DNA from: JBCAXA01 sp038749025
Lineage (GTDB): Bacteria; Pseudomonadota; Gammaproteobacteria; Steroidobacterales; Woeseiaceae
Direction of reading: 5' to 3'
Length of the DNA: 64,000 nt
Assembly: GCA_038749025.1 (NCBI GenBank)
Contig: JBCDIL010000002.1
Location: 1-64,000, forward strand
Part shown: piece by piece, positions 42,643 through 51,939 of the stretch
How positions within the stretch are numbered: the stretch's first letter is position 1
Layout of the letters: every line of letters begins with the position of its first letter
The notes under the pieces: generated by a model
Databases searched by the model: none
What the model saw: only the letters and a program-made list of their open reading frames with translations
What the model was told of the DNA's origin: nothing
Translations under genes and position numbers: made by a program

Positions 42643-43263
42643 CTAGTGTGGTGGTCGCCGATCAGGCGATGGTAGCGACCAGCCGTAGACAATCGCGAAG
42701 GCTCGAATCGCAAAACCGAGGGCCGTACCCGCGACGATAGCAATCGTTGTGTCGACGCCGAACCGATTGAGCCCGACGACCACGACCGCGGCACCGAAGG
42801 CCGCGATTGCGTAGACCTCCTGTTTGAGGATCAACGGTATCTCGTTGCAGACAACGTCGCGAATGATGCCACCGAACACGGCGCTTACGATTCCCATCAT
42901 CACACTGATTAATGGTGTCGCACCCAAGCCGATTGCTTTGGTGGCGCCCAGCGAGGCAAATAGCGCGAGCCCAACGGCGTCGAGCCAAGTCAGCAACCTT
43001 AAGCGTGAGCTGATCGCCGACTCGCTGAAGAACACGACAACGGCGGCTGACAAAGCCAATAACACATAGCTGTTTCGCTCGATCCAAAAGACCGGTTCAT
43101 CGAGAACAAGATCGCGCAGCGTGCCGCCGCCGACGGCCGTAATGAGGGCGATAACACAGAAGCCGAAGATATCCATCGAATTACGTGCGGCGGCGAGGGC
43201 GCCACTGGCAGCGAATACGACGATGCCGGCGTAGTCTGCTGTGGTCAGAAAATCAATTGGCAT
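42643..43263 (-). CDS. TRIC-family (UPF0126) cation channel protein
   Basis: The 206-residue membrane protein is two homologous three-helix repeats plus an end helix. Each repeat carries the family block: TAVGGGTLRDLVL in the first and SAVFGGIIRDVVCNE in the second. Bacterial TRIC proteins are trimeric channels passing K+ and Na+. ATG 43263 gives family length; the frame is open to 43482 inside the upstream PHP gene region. It follows the PHP gene by 41 bases. Confidence 0.88.
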   Translation of the reverse strand: MPIDFLTTADYAGIVVFAASGALAAARNSMDIFGFCVIALITAVGGGTLRDLVLDEPVFWIERNSYVLLALSAAVVVFFSESAISSRLRLLTWLDAVGLALFASLGATKAIGLGATPLISVMMGIVSAVFGGIIRDVVCNEIPLILKQEVYAIAAFGAAVVVVGLNRFGVDTTIAIVAGTALGFAIRAFAIVYGWSLPSPDRRPPH

Positions 43264-43304
43264 GATGGGTGTCCGTCGGCAAACGCTGGCCTTTGTACGT
43301 GCCG

Positions 43305-44123
43305 TTACCAATCGCCGTATACGGTTCGTAAATCCGCCGGAACGGCATCGGTGCGACCAAGCTGACGCCACGGCTGCGCCGCACCGTGGTAGTCGGACCC
43401 GGAGGATACGGCGAGTCCGTGCGCTGTCACGCAACGATGCAGGCGCTTCGCTAAAGACGCGTGTTCGGCGGTATCGGACCACTCGACGGCATGACCGCCA
43501 GCAACCGCGAAGTCGTCAACCAACGCGGTGAGGCTTGTCGCTGTTAGCCGGTATCCCAGCGGATGGGCAAGTATTGCAACACCGCCCGCGTTGGTCAGAC
43601 AGGCGATCGCCTCGGGAAGCGTCACCCAGTCGCCGCGCACGTGACACGCTTTACCATCGCCGAGGTATTGCTTGAAAGCGCGTCGAGTCGTCGGTACCAC
43701 GCCCGCAGCGACCAGACTTTGCGCGAAGTGGACACGCCCGGGAACTTGGCCGTTGGCCGCGTTCGTCGCGGCACTTAGCATGTCCGGGATACCCCGTCGC
43801 TGCAGTCGCTCCGCCATCGTGCGGGCGCGCTCAACTCGCGCCGAGCGCTGGCGACGAAGAAGCTCGTTTAGCGCCGAATCGTCAGCATTAAAGGCGAGTC
43901 CGACAACGTGGACATCGCGACGCGACCAAGCGACGGTCAGTTCCACACCTGCCACCAGCTTCAGCGGCAGCGATTCATCACGTACGCTGAGATAGCCATC
44001 GATCGTATCGTGGTCGGTCAGCGCCAGCAGTTCGACGCCAGCGGCGGCGGCCGCTGCCACCAGTTCGGCTGGCGTAAGTGTGCCATCAGACGCTGTCGAG
44101 TGCGTGTGCAAGTCAACATTCAC
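43305..44123 (-). CDS. rnm: PHP-domain phosphoesterase, RNase AM (TrpH/YciV)-like
   Basis: The 272-residue enzyme has the PHP metal motifs. VDLHTHSTASDGTLTPAEL starts it, LALTDHDTIDGY follows, and GVELTVAWSRRDVHVVG contains further ligands. ILAHPLGYR and SSGSDYHGAAQP close the site. The closest known members are RNase AM (Rnm, formerly TrpH/YciV), a 5' to 3' exonuclease that trims 5S, 16S and 23S rRNA, and also 3',5'-nucleoside bisphosphate phosphatase. It diverges from the peptidase-like gene. Confidence 0.87.
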   Translation of the reverse strand: MNVDLHTHSTASDGTLTPAELVAAAAAAGVELLALTDHDTIDGYLSVRDESLPLKLVAGVELTVAWSRRDVHVVGLAFNADDSALNELLRRQRSARVERARTMAERLQRRGIPDMLSAATNAANGQVPGRVHFAQSLVAAGVVPTTRRAFKQYLGDGKACHVRGDWVTLPEAIACLTNAGGVAILAHPLGYRLTATSLTALVDDFAVAGGHAVEWSDTAEHASLAKRLHRCVTAHGLAVSSGSDYHGAAQPWRQLGRTDAVPADLRTVYGDW

Positions 44124-44176
44124 CCGGGCATTGTACGATGGAATCCAACCGTCGTTTTGGGGTCAGAGTATTGGTG

Positions 44177-45580
44177 ATGTTCATGTCTCGCTGCAGCGCT
44201 GTTTTGCTGGCCATAGCCTCGGCAGCCAATGCGTCTTTGAATGCGACCGTCACGGTCGCTGACTCGCTGGCGCGCGCAAGCGTCGTACTGGTGGCGGATG
44301 AGCCGATCGCCACTCTGTACGCGCGCTCGTCAGCCGCTGTACCGTTGCTGGCTCAACTGACCACTTGCGAGGGCAACACATCGGTCGTTTCCCGTGTTGT
44401 CGGACGACGGGCGAAGTTAACCGTCGGTACCCGTTGCATTCGTTACGACACGTCGCTGCCTGAGCTACGTGGCCGGCGCGGACTCAGCGACTCAGCGATC
44501 GCGACAGCGCGTTTGACCGACCCACGGCATTGGCTCGTCATCGGTTCTGGATCGCAAGCGGAGATGAATATCGATTTTCGCATGCCCGCGGCAACGGTTG
44601 TTTCAGCGCCTTGGCAGAGTCGCCGTGACGGCGGTTTTCGACGCCCGCGCGATGGTGATCGGAGCGGCACGCCCGTCGTCGTGTTTGGGCAGTTTCCGCT
44701 GCGCGACATCAAGACGCCCCTAGGTGTTTTGCGAGTGGCCTACCTTGGCCAGCACGAGGCGCGTGACCACGACAAACTGTTCGCCTGGCTAGCGGCTAGC
44801 GTCGCCAACGTCGCGTCCAGCTTCGATGCGCTTATCGTCTCTGATCTGCAGGTCTTATTATTCGATGCTAAGAGTCACCACAACGACTCGCCGGTGCCGT
44901 TTGGTATGGTGACCCGAACCGAAGCGCCAGCCATTCGTTTCTACGTCGATCCAAGCCGTTCATTGGCGGATCTTACGGGCGATTGGACGGCCACTCATGA
45001 GCTTGCGCACCTGCTCATGCCGCGGATTAAGGAGCGCTGGATCGGCGAGGGCTTTGCAACCTATCTACAACACGTCTTGATGGCGTCCGGCGGCGCGTGG
45101 TCAGAACGTCGAGTCTGGCAGGAGATGCTGGCTGGCTTTGCACGTGGCCGCGCGGCGCGACCGGAGCTGTCACCGGCCCAAGCGTCGGGTCAAACGGGAG
45201 GCCGGATGAAAGTCTACTGGGCCGGTGCAGCGCTCGCGTTAGCGGCCGATGTCGAACTCCGAGTTCGGTCCAACAATGCTATGTCGTTGCCGAGCGCCGT
45301 CGCTGCCTACGCCAAGACCGAGCCGACCGACAGTGCGGTGTCGGCTGAGGAGTACTTACGCGCACTCGACGCGGCTCTTGATACGCCGGTGTTCATGCCG
45401 TTGTTCGAGAGCATCGGGGCAACGCCGGGTTTCCCGGACACCGACACGTTGCTATCACGTCTCGGTGTCGAGCAGCGCGACAACGCCATCGTTCTTAACG
45501 ATGAGGCCGAGCTGGCGACGCTTCGCCACCCGCTTGCCCAGGGCCGGATTAGCGGCCAAAGCCTTCAGCCAGAAAGTTAG
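44177..45580 (+). CDS. Exported gluzincin peptidase-like protein (M61/M1-like)
   Basis: The product of about 467 residues has a signal peptide (AVLLAIASAANA) and a zinc site. ATHELAHLLMPRIKERWIGEGFATYL contains HELAH and the third ligand Glu in GEGFA, the gluzincin pattern of M61 and M1 aminopeptidases. An N-terminal beta domain precedes it and an Ala-rich helical domain follows. Substrate is not known. ATG 44177 is the better start for the signal peptide; ATG 44138 is also possible. It overlaps the convergent dienelactone hydrolase gene by 32 bases. Confidence 0.8.
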   Translation: MFMSRCSAVLLAIASAANASLNATVTVADSLARASVVLVADEPIATLYARSSAAVPLLAQLTTCEGNTSVVSRVVGRRAKLTVGTRCIRYDTSLPELRGRRGLSDSAIATARLTDPRHWLVIGSGSQAEMNIDFRMPAATVVSAPWQSRRDGGFRRPRDGDRSGTPVVVFGQFPLRDIKTPLGVLRVAYLGQHEARDHDKLFAWLAASVANVASSFDALIVSDLQVLLFDAKSHHNDSPVPFGMVTRTEAPAIRFYVDPSRSLADLTGDWTATHELAHLLMPRIKERWIGEGFATYLQHVLMASGGAWSERRVWQEMLAGFARGRAARPELSPAQASGQTGGRMKVYWAGAALALAADVELRVRSNNAMSLPSAVAAYAKTEPTDSAVSAEEYLRALDAALDTPVFMPLFESIGATPGFPDTDTLLSRLGVEQRDNAIVLNDEAELATLRHPLAQGRISGQSLQPES

Positions 45581-46271
45581 CTACGGCTTGCCACGAGCGA
45601 CGATCCGCGTCGGCGTCGTATACCGTGCCGAAATCGCGGTCGTTTGCTTCAGGATTGGTAAACGCATGCAGAGCGTTACCGTAAGCATGCAACTGCCAGT
45701 CGGCACCTTTGCGAGTCATTTCGTCGGCGAGTGCCAAAACCGTATCAGGCTGAGCCATCGGATCGGCCCAGCCGTGCAGTGCCAACACGCGCGACTTGAT
45801 CGCGGTGTCGGTATGGTTATCGGGCGCGCCGAACAAGCCATGTAGGCTAACGACGCCACTGACCTCGGCGCCGGTTCGTGCCAAGTCGAGCGCGCATAAC
45901 CCGCCGAAGCAATAGCCGATCATCGCCGCGTGCGCGGTATCCACAAAATCGAGACCACAGGCCGTGTCTAGCGCTGCATGCAACCGGGTCTGTAACTGTG
46001 CGCGGTCGTCCAACAACGGTTGCATCAGCGCTGAGTTCTCCTCAACGCTCGTACCAAGCTTGCCCCTGCCGTAAACGTCGATTGCGAACCCGACATAACC
46101 TAGTTCGGCGATAGCGACAGCACGTTGGTCCTCAAAAGCCGAGCGGCCCGCCCACGCGTGCGCAACCAAAACAACGGGCCTTGGCTCCTGCCAGGCCGGA
46201 TCGCGGGCGATGCTGCCCTCAAACTCCATGCCGTCGACGTGATAGCTGACAGTATTTGTTGCAATGCTCAT
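45549..46271 (-). CDS. Dienelactone hydrolase-family protein
   Basis: This 240-residue alpha/beta hydrolase has the nucleophile C121 in MIGYCFGGLCALD, Asp in LHGWADPMAQP and His in YGNALHAFTNPEAND. VAHAWAGRSAF gives the oxyanion loop. Dienelactone hydrolases open lactone rings in aromatic breakdown, but many members have other ester substrates. It diverges from the alkB gene across about 95 bases, which may mean shared control; no operator is recognised there. Confidence 0.9.
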   Translation of the reverse strand: MSIATNTVSYHVDGMEFEGSIARDPAWQEPRPVVLVAHAWAGRSAFEDQRAVAIAELGYVGFAIDVYGRGKLGTSVEENSALMQPLLDDRAQLQTRLHAALDTACGLDFVDTAHAAMIGYCFGGLCALDLARTGAEVSGVVSLHGLFGAPDNHTDTAIKSRVLALHGWADPMAQPDTVLALADEMTRKGADWQLHAYGNALHAFTNPEANDRDFGTVYDADADRRSWQAVANFLAEGFGR

Positions 46272-46365
46272 TATTTTTCCTTGTTCTGTAGGTCTCGTGA
46301 TGCGACGACGCTATCAATACATCGAGCCGTATTTTATATTCTGACAGGTGTTTTCGGGAACCGTC

Positions 46366-47535
46366 ATGAACGCCATTACCTACGAACGCGACGGCCAGAA
46401 TTTCGAATACCGGGATAATAAACGGCATTTATGGTTGCTGTCCGTTTTGTATCCGCTGAGTCCATTGACCGGTATTGGTCTGCATCTCGCGACGGGCTGG
46501 ACCTGGACGTTAGCGCTACCGATCATCGCCAGTTACGGTCTCGGACCGCTTTTGGATGCCTGGTTGGGCGAGGACCCAAACAATCCGCCGCCCGAGGTGG
46601 TAAAAGCGCTTGAGGCGGATGCATTCTATCGGCGGCTAACCCTTATTGCCGTTCCGACTCACGTTGTTTCACTGATCGTCGCCGTTGCTTATGGCGCTCT
46701 CGCGGATCTCAGCGTTAGCGGTTACTTGGCGTTGGCCTTAACCACCGGCTTAGCCAGCGGGCTTGCCATCAATACGGCACACGAGTTGGGCCACAAATCG
46801 TCGAATGTCGAGCAATGGTTCGCGCGCATCGCGCTTGCTGTGCCGGCATACGGACACTTTTGTGTGGAACACAATCGTGGTCACCATCGCGATGTCGCCA
46901 CGCCGGAGGATCCGGCGAGTGCGCGGATGGGCGAAACCATCTATCGCTTCGCGCTTCGCGAAGTGCCGGGTGCGTTCCGCCGCGGTATCGAGTCCGAGCG
47001 AGACCGACTTCAGCGTCTTGGGCTGCCTTTTTGGAGCTGGCACAACGTTATTCTGCAGTCGTACGCGTTAACTGTTGTATTGCATGGGGGACTGCTGATC
47101 GCATTTGGCGTGAAGATGTTGCCGTTCCTTGTAATTCACAGTGTATTCGCATGGTGGCAGCTAACCAGCGCAAACTACATTGAGCACTACGGTTTGAAAC
47201 GAGCCCGGCGCGCCGATGGGCGCTACGAGTTATGTCGGCCGTGTCATTCGTGGAACAGCAATTTCCTGGCATCAAATTTAGTGTTGTTTCACCTGCAGCG
47301 TCATTCAGAGCACCATGCTAATCCACGCCGCCGTTACCAGGCCTTAGCCAGCGATCCTGACGCGCCAAGACTGCCGAGCGGGTACTTCGGAATGTACTTG
47401 GCGGCCTACTGGCCACCGTTATGGTTCAAGGTCATGGATAAACGTTTGCTGGCTTTGCCGCATGTCGATGGACACCTTGATCGGGTTAATATCGACCCGG
47501 CTGCGCGCGAGCGTTTGTACGCCCAGTACGGTTAA
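46366..47535 (+). CDS. alkB: Alkane 1-monooxygenase (AlkB)
   Basis: The 389-residue membrane enzyme has the diiron His boxes of AlkB. NTAHELGHK (residues 137-144), EHNRGHH (168-174) and LQRHSEHH (310-317) are present, with the extra AlkB block NYIEHYGL (270-277). It hydroxylates the terminal carbon of n-alkanes, using electrons from rubredoxin; no rubredoxin gene is next to it. ATG 46366 with GGGA seven bases upstream fits better than 46348. It ends 3 bases from the stop of the convergent receiver gene. Confidence 0.95.
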   Translation: MNAITYERDGQNFEYRDNKRHLWLLSVLYPLSPLTGIGLHLATGWTWTLALPIIASYGLGPLLDAWLGEDPNNPPPEVVKALEADAFYRRLTLIAVPTHVVSLIVAVAYGALADLSVSGYLALALTTGLASGLAINTAHELGHKSSNVEQWFARIALAVPAYGHFCVEHNRGHHRDVATPEDPASARMGETIYRFALREVPGAFRRGIESERDRLQRLGLPFWSWHNVILQSYALTVVLHGGLLIAFGVKMLPFLVIHSVFAWWQLTSANYIEHYGLKRARRADGRYELCRPCHSWNSNFLASNLVLFHLQRHSEHHANPRRRYQALASDPDAPRLPSGYFGMYLAAYWPPLWFKVMDKRLLALPHVDGHLDRVNIDPAARERLYAQYG

Positions 47536-47538
47536 TAC

Positions 47539-48006
47539 CTAGCCCGCTCGGCGCGAGGTGCGCTTGTGGTCATGCACCGGCAACTCGATCAACGCGCAGT
47601 ACTTAAGTAGCGTATCGATCGCTGTCGTGTAAGCGTCTTTACTGCCTTCTTTAACCATGTATCCGGCGGCGTTGTATTCGTAGGCTAGACGTCGATCCTC
47701 TGCAGCATCCGACGTCGACATCACGAAGACAATCGTCGAGCGCAGCCGCGGATCGGCGCGTAATTCGCGCAGGAATTCGCCACCATGCATTCGCGGTAGC
47801 TTCCAGTCTAGCAGCACGACGTAAGGCCCTTGGATACGGGCTTGTGATTTTGTGCCGCGCATCATCTCCAACGCCGTTAAGCCATCGTCGGCGACGAGCA
47901 GCTCGCAACGCGCGTCGAGTTTTACCAGGGCACGGCGAATGGCGAGTACATCGACTTCGTCGTCTTCGATCAGCAGGAGTCGGAGTGGGTCGTCGTTTTG
48001 GGGCAT
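47539..48006 (-). CDS. Stand-alone receiver-domain response regulator (Rcp1-like)
   Basis: This 155-residue protein is a single REC domain with a short basic tail. LLLIEDDEVD gives the acidic pair, LLDWKLPRMHG the phospho-acceptor Asp, and YMVKEG the conserved Lys. Single REC proteins of this type often pass a phosphate on from kinases such as bacteriophytochromes. The ATG overlaps the kinase stop (TGATG), so it is coupled to the PAS histidine kinase and likely its partner. Confidence 0.9.
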   Translation of the reverse strand: MPQNDDPLRLLLIEDDEVDVLAIRRALVKLDARCELLVADDGLTALEMMRGTKSQARIQGPYVVLLDWKLPRMHGGEFLRELRADPRLRSTIVFVMSTSDAAEDRRLAYEYNAAGYMVKEGSKDAYTTAIDTLLKYCALIELPVHDHKRTSRRAG

Positions 48007-49973
48007 CAGACTGCTTCGGCCACATCGGATCGATCGCAGAGCAGAGAATTTGCCAGCGTTAATGAAAAGGTTGTATTGCGTTGACCTGGGTTCGAGGTGA
48101 CCGATATGTCCCCCTGTAACGCCAGCGCAAGTCGCCGCGCAATGGCGAGGCCAACACCGCTACCCTCAACTCGATCGCGTGGAGCGAGAGTCTCTAGCAG
48201 CCGAAAGATACGCTCTTGGAACTGCTGCTCAATACCTGGTCCGTCGTCGGCTACATGCACAATGACTGACTCTTCAGTGTGCGTAGCGAATACACGAACA
48301 GACCCGGTGTCGCGGTCGTGGTGCTTGATACTGTTGGCGATTAAGTGCTGCAGGATATGCCGCAGCGCCGTTCGCGATGTCGTCAGAGTCGGCAAAGTCG
48401 CATCCGCGCTGACCGTAAATCCTTCGGAGATACCCAAGTCGGCAACGATTTGGCGGACCAGCGCTTGGCACTCGACCGTCTCGACGGCGTCAATATCACG
48501 TCCAGAACGCGCATACGTCAGTATGTCGGTCAGTAGTTGATCCATCCGGTTTGCGCGCCGTATCAGCATCGATAGCGCCTTGTGTGAATCGGCGGTCAGT
48601 GTCTCGGCGTTGTCTTCCTCGATCCAGTGAGCGAGTTGTGAGATCGCGCGAATCGGCGAACGCAAGTCGTGCGATGCGATGTAGGCGAATTCGTCGAGAT
48701 TACGATTGGCTGCGATCAACTCGCGCGTTTGGTGTTCCATCTCTCTTTGAGTCCGCATCACAGCGGTCGCATCTTGCGCGACAACGAGAAGTCCCGTTTC
48801 GCCCGATTCCGGGTCGATACACGGGGTTTTGTCGGTCCGAAGCCAGCCGGGTTCGCCGTCGGGTCTGATGTAGCGTTCGACGACGCCCAGTCGGGGCCGT
48901 CTTGAGGTCAACGCATCGAGATCGTCTTGGTCGTAGTCGTAATCGGTCGACGGTATTCGCCGCGTGTCATTGCGACTCTCGATCGCTTCGACCGAGTCGC
49001 CCATGAACTGGGCCGCCGCAGGATTAACTTTGGTTATCCGGTTGTCTTTGTCTTTGCGCCAGATCGGTACCGGTACGGTCGCAAAGATTTGTGCGAGTTC
49101 CTGCTCGCGAAGGACAAGTACCTCGCGTGCCGCTGCCAGTTCTGTACTTTGACGGAGCTCCACAATGTCATGGCCAACCTTGCGAAGAATGAGATCGACC
49201 AGTGTCGCTTGCGACTCGTTCAGCGCATGTGGCTGTAAGCGGGTATACAGTTGGCAGCGAACTTGATGCTTACACCCCTCACCGATGACTTGCTCAGCGA
49301 GTAGTACCGATTCATCCTGGCCGAGTGCTGCACCGACAATAAACGACGGTGTGTCGATATCGTCATTGGTCCAGACGGCGGTCGTCTCGCAATCGCCGAT
49401 CAGCCGGGTAATTTCTAATAGCCCCTCGATACGTTCTTTCGGTTGTAGGTTGACCCGATCGTTGAGTGCGTTGAGTTGGGTTCGCACAGCGCTGGTAAGC
49501 GTCTCGTAGGTCGTCTCTAGAAACGTCCCAATGACCTTACCTGGACCGCCATCCGGGTCGGTTCGGAGCATCGCGGCCGAGCGAACGTGGCGAGTTTCAC
49601 CGTTGCTGAGCCGTAAGCGCAAGTTAAATGTTTCCCGCCCACTCGTTTCGATGACGCGCGCCAGCATCGCGCGAACTGAAGCAATATCGTCTGGGTGGTA
49701 GAAGTCAACCGCTGAGTCGACATCAGGCGTATAGTCGTCGGGACTTAGTCCATGAATACGGTACACCTCGCTCGACCACCACAACGCATTCGTTGCCAGA
49801 TCGAGTTGCCAGTAACCCAGCTTCGCTGCCGGAGTAGCGAGTTCTAAGAACGCCAGAATCTCGGTCGGGTCGTTCGACAACGGTGTACCGGTTGGCGCAT
49901 CGTGACCCACACCGGTACGACCGGTGCCGGTGGTTTGGCCCGGCGCCGGCGATCGTTCGCCTTCCGTGCTCAA
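48006..49973 (-). CDS. PAS sensor histidine kinase
   Basis: The 655-residue kinase has a PAS domain (residues about 40-155: GYWQLDLATNALWWS, then DFYHPDD), a GAF-like region, and a second PAS (about 290-400). The dimerisation domain follows with the His in AYIASHDLRSPIRAIS. The ATPase end has LIANSIKHHD, VADDGPGIEQQFQERIF and GSGVGLAIARR. No membrane helix is visible, so it is cytoplasmic. The TTG start overlaps the TGA of the upstream GGDEF-EAL gene. It most likely controls both neighbouring receivers. Confidence 0.9.
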   Translation of the reverse strand: MSTEGERSPAPGQTTGTGRTGVGHDAPTGTPLSNDPTEILAFLELATPAAKLGYWQLDLATNALWWSSEVYRIHGLSPDDYTPDVDSAVDFYHPDDIASVRAMLARVIETSGRETFNLRLRLSNGETRHVRSAAMLRTDPDGGPGKVIGTFLETTYETLTSAVRTQLNALNDRVNLQPKERIEGLLEITRLIGDCETTAVWTNDDIDTPSFIVGAALGQDESVLLAEQVIGEGCKHQVRCQLYTRLQPHALNESQATLVDLILRKVGHDIVELRQSTELAAAREVLVLREQELAQIFATVPVPIWRKDKDNRITKVNPAAAQFMGDSVEAIESRNDTRRIPSTDYDYDQDDLDALTSRRPRLGVVERYIRPDGEPGWLRTDKTPCIDPESGETGLLVVAQDATAVMRTQREMEHQTRELIAANRNLDEFAYIASHDLRSPIRAISQLAHWIEEDNAETLTADSHKALSMLIRRANRMDQLLTDILTYARSGRDIDAVETVECQALVRQIVADLGISEGFTVSADATLPTLTTSRTALRHILQHLIANSIKHHDRDTGSVRVFATHTEESVIVHVADDGPGIEQQFQERIFRLLETLAPRDRVEGSGVGLAIARRLALALQGDISVTSNPGQRNTTFSLTLANSLLCDRSDVAEAV

Positions 49974-51784
49974 TTAACGGCGCCTCGCGCTTGAAACCGT
50001 TTCAACGGCGGCGGTAAGCGGAAGCGACCTGTCATGGTTAGATCCCGCTCCCGCTGTCGTTCGCCGTGGCGTTTGAGCCACTTAACGAGGTTGTCCGGAT
50101 TCATCGGTCTCGCGATGAAATAGCCTTGAGCTTGATCACAGCCAAGTTGTTGCAGGGCGCGGAATTGGCGTGCTGTCTCAATGCCTTCGCCAACCACCGG
50201 GATACCGATCTCGTTAGCCATTTGAACCAGTGCGCGCGTAACGGGAACGGCCATCCGCTCACTAAAAACCGCCGTCGTTTGTTGCTTGTTTAATTTCAAG
50301 GCATCGATATTGCGGCGTGGTACCGGTAAGTGCGAAATGAGGTCAATATCTAATTTCTCTACACTAAATCGAAAACCCGCTTTCGCCAGCCGCGCAAGAT
50401 TGGCTGTTACGACGGTTTTGTCGTTCTTTATTAGTTGGTTGCGCAGCTCAAGCCGTAAATCGGTTGGCTCAACACCGTTCCGTGTTGTCTCGCGGATAAC
50501 CCGTTGCGCGTAATCGGTTGTCAATAACTCTTGCTCATCAACTTTTACTGACACCGGACAACGTAGACCGACATTGGCGCGTCGCCAGGCCGCGATCTGC
50601 ACGCAAATCTGGCTGAAGATCTTCGCGCCCAGCTCCTCGATTAACTTCAAGTCTTGAACAAGCGGAATGTACTCGGTTGGCATTGCAAAGATCTTGTCGG
50701 TACGTAGCCAGCGACATACTGCTTCCAGTCCTACCAAACCGCCGTCATTAAGGCTGATCTGTGGTTGAAAATGAGGGACAAAGTGCCCAGCATCGAGTGC
50801 AGCCCGAATTTCTTCCTCGATCAAGTCCCGCTGGCGGAGCGAGTCCTCCATCCGTTCGTCGTACATCAAGAAGCCATTGCGACCTTGTCTTTTAACGCTG
50901 TACATCGACACATCGGCGCACCGCAAAATTCGTTCTATACTCGGGCCATGAGTCGGAAATACAGCGGCACCGATCGACATTGACAGCGGCAGCGATACGT
51001 TGTCGAAACCAACGGGTTGACGCAATTGTTCTTGGGCGCGTAATACCCATTGCTTGACGTCATGCAATGATTCGAGGTTTTCGAGCAATACAGCGAATTC
51101 ATCGCCCCCGAGACGAGCGCCGGTATCGCCAACCCGCAGACCCATTCGCAATCGCTCCCCAAACGCATGCAAAACAGCATCGCCAGCTGCGTGGCCATGC
51201 GTATCGTTAATCGATTTGAAGTGATCGAGATCGATGAGCAAGACACCGACCATCGTGCCATTGCGGGTTGCGTTTGACATTGCGCGATCTAACTGAGTTT
51301 CAAACTCAACTCGATTACATAGACCAGTAAGAATGTCGACCGTCGCTCGCTCGCGAAGCGTAACTTCCGTCGCCTTACGATCGACGGCATACCGCATGGC
51401 GCGGTTTAGACCCGTTGTGCCTACGCTGCCTTTTGTCAGGTAGTCTTGTGCGCCACCCTCAATAATAGATAGCGCCAACTTTTCATCGTCGTTACCACTT
51501 AATACGACGATTGGAATATTCTCGTCGGCTGCAACCAATCGTGTGACAGCCTCATCGTTACACGCATCCGGCAGGCTTAGATCGACGAGCGCAACGTCGA
51601 AAACCTGTGTCTCCAGCATGGCGACCCCTTCCGCCACGGTCTCCACCCACTCGATGTCATGCGATTGCGACTTATCGCGTTCAAGCAGTAACTCGACCAG
51701 CTGTGCGTCTGACTTATCGTCCTCGACGAGCAGAATTCGCACGAACGTTCTCCTGACCCTTTTGCTTTTCCGTGTGTCGGCCAT
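49970..51784 (-). CDS. REC-GGDEF-EAL protein: intact cyclase motif, degenerate phosphodiesterase motifs
   Basis: The 604-residue product has REC (LLVEDDKSDA, VALVDLSLPD), GGDEF and EAL domains. The cyclase site RLGGDEFAVLLE and the inhibitory site RVGDTGAR are intact. In the EAL part, EAV and LELRNQL keep the Glu, but the DDFG block is VEKLD and KIDR is KLNK, so the metal-binding Asp pair and a further Asp are lost. It probably makes c-di-GMP under phosphorylation control, while the EAL may only bind it. ATG 51784 is chosen. First gene of the three-gene reverse operon. Confidence 0.88.
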   Translation of the reverse strand: MADTRKSKRVRRTFVRILLVEDDKSDAQLVELLLERDKSQSHDIEWVETVAEGVAMLETQVFDVALVDLSLPDACNDEAVTRLVAADENIPIVVLSGNDDEKLALSIIEGGAQDYLTKGSVGTTGLNRAMRYAVDRKATEVTLRERATVDILTGLCNRVEFETQLDRAMSNATRNGTMVGVLLIDLDHFKSINDTHGHAAGDAVLHAFGERLRMGLRVGDTGARLGGDEFAVLLENLESLHDVKQWVLRAQEQLRQPVGFDNVSLPLSMSIGAAVFPTHGPSIERILRCADVSMYSVKRQGRNGFLMYDERMEDSLRQRDLIEEEIRAALDAGHFVPHFQPQISLNDGGLVGLEAVCRWLRTDKIFAMPTEYIPLVQDLKLIEELGAKIFSQICVQIAAWRRANVGLRCPVSVKVDEQELLTTDYAQRVIRETTRNGVEPTDLRLELRNQLIKNDKTVVTANLARLAKAGFRFSVEKLDIDLISHLPVPRRNIDALKLNKQQTTAVFSERMAVPVTRALVQMANEIGIPVVGEGIETARQFRALQQLGCDQAQGYFIARPMNPDNLVKWLKRHGERQRERDLTMTGRFRLPPPLKRFQARGAVN

Positions 51785-51939
51785 CGTCGTCAAAACCTTA
51801 GACGCTTTTGTCGTAACGGCGGTTAAGTGACTAGGGCTTCGTCGGTATCGCTACCGATCGCGTCCGGGGAAACTAAACACAGCTAAAGCTCCCGATATGA
51901 ACGCCGATACGACGTTTGGGCCGAGTAACGAGCTAACTG

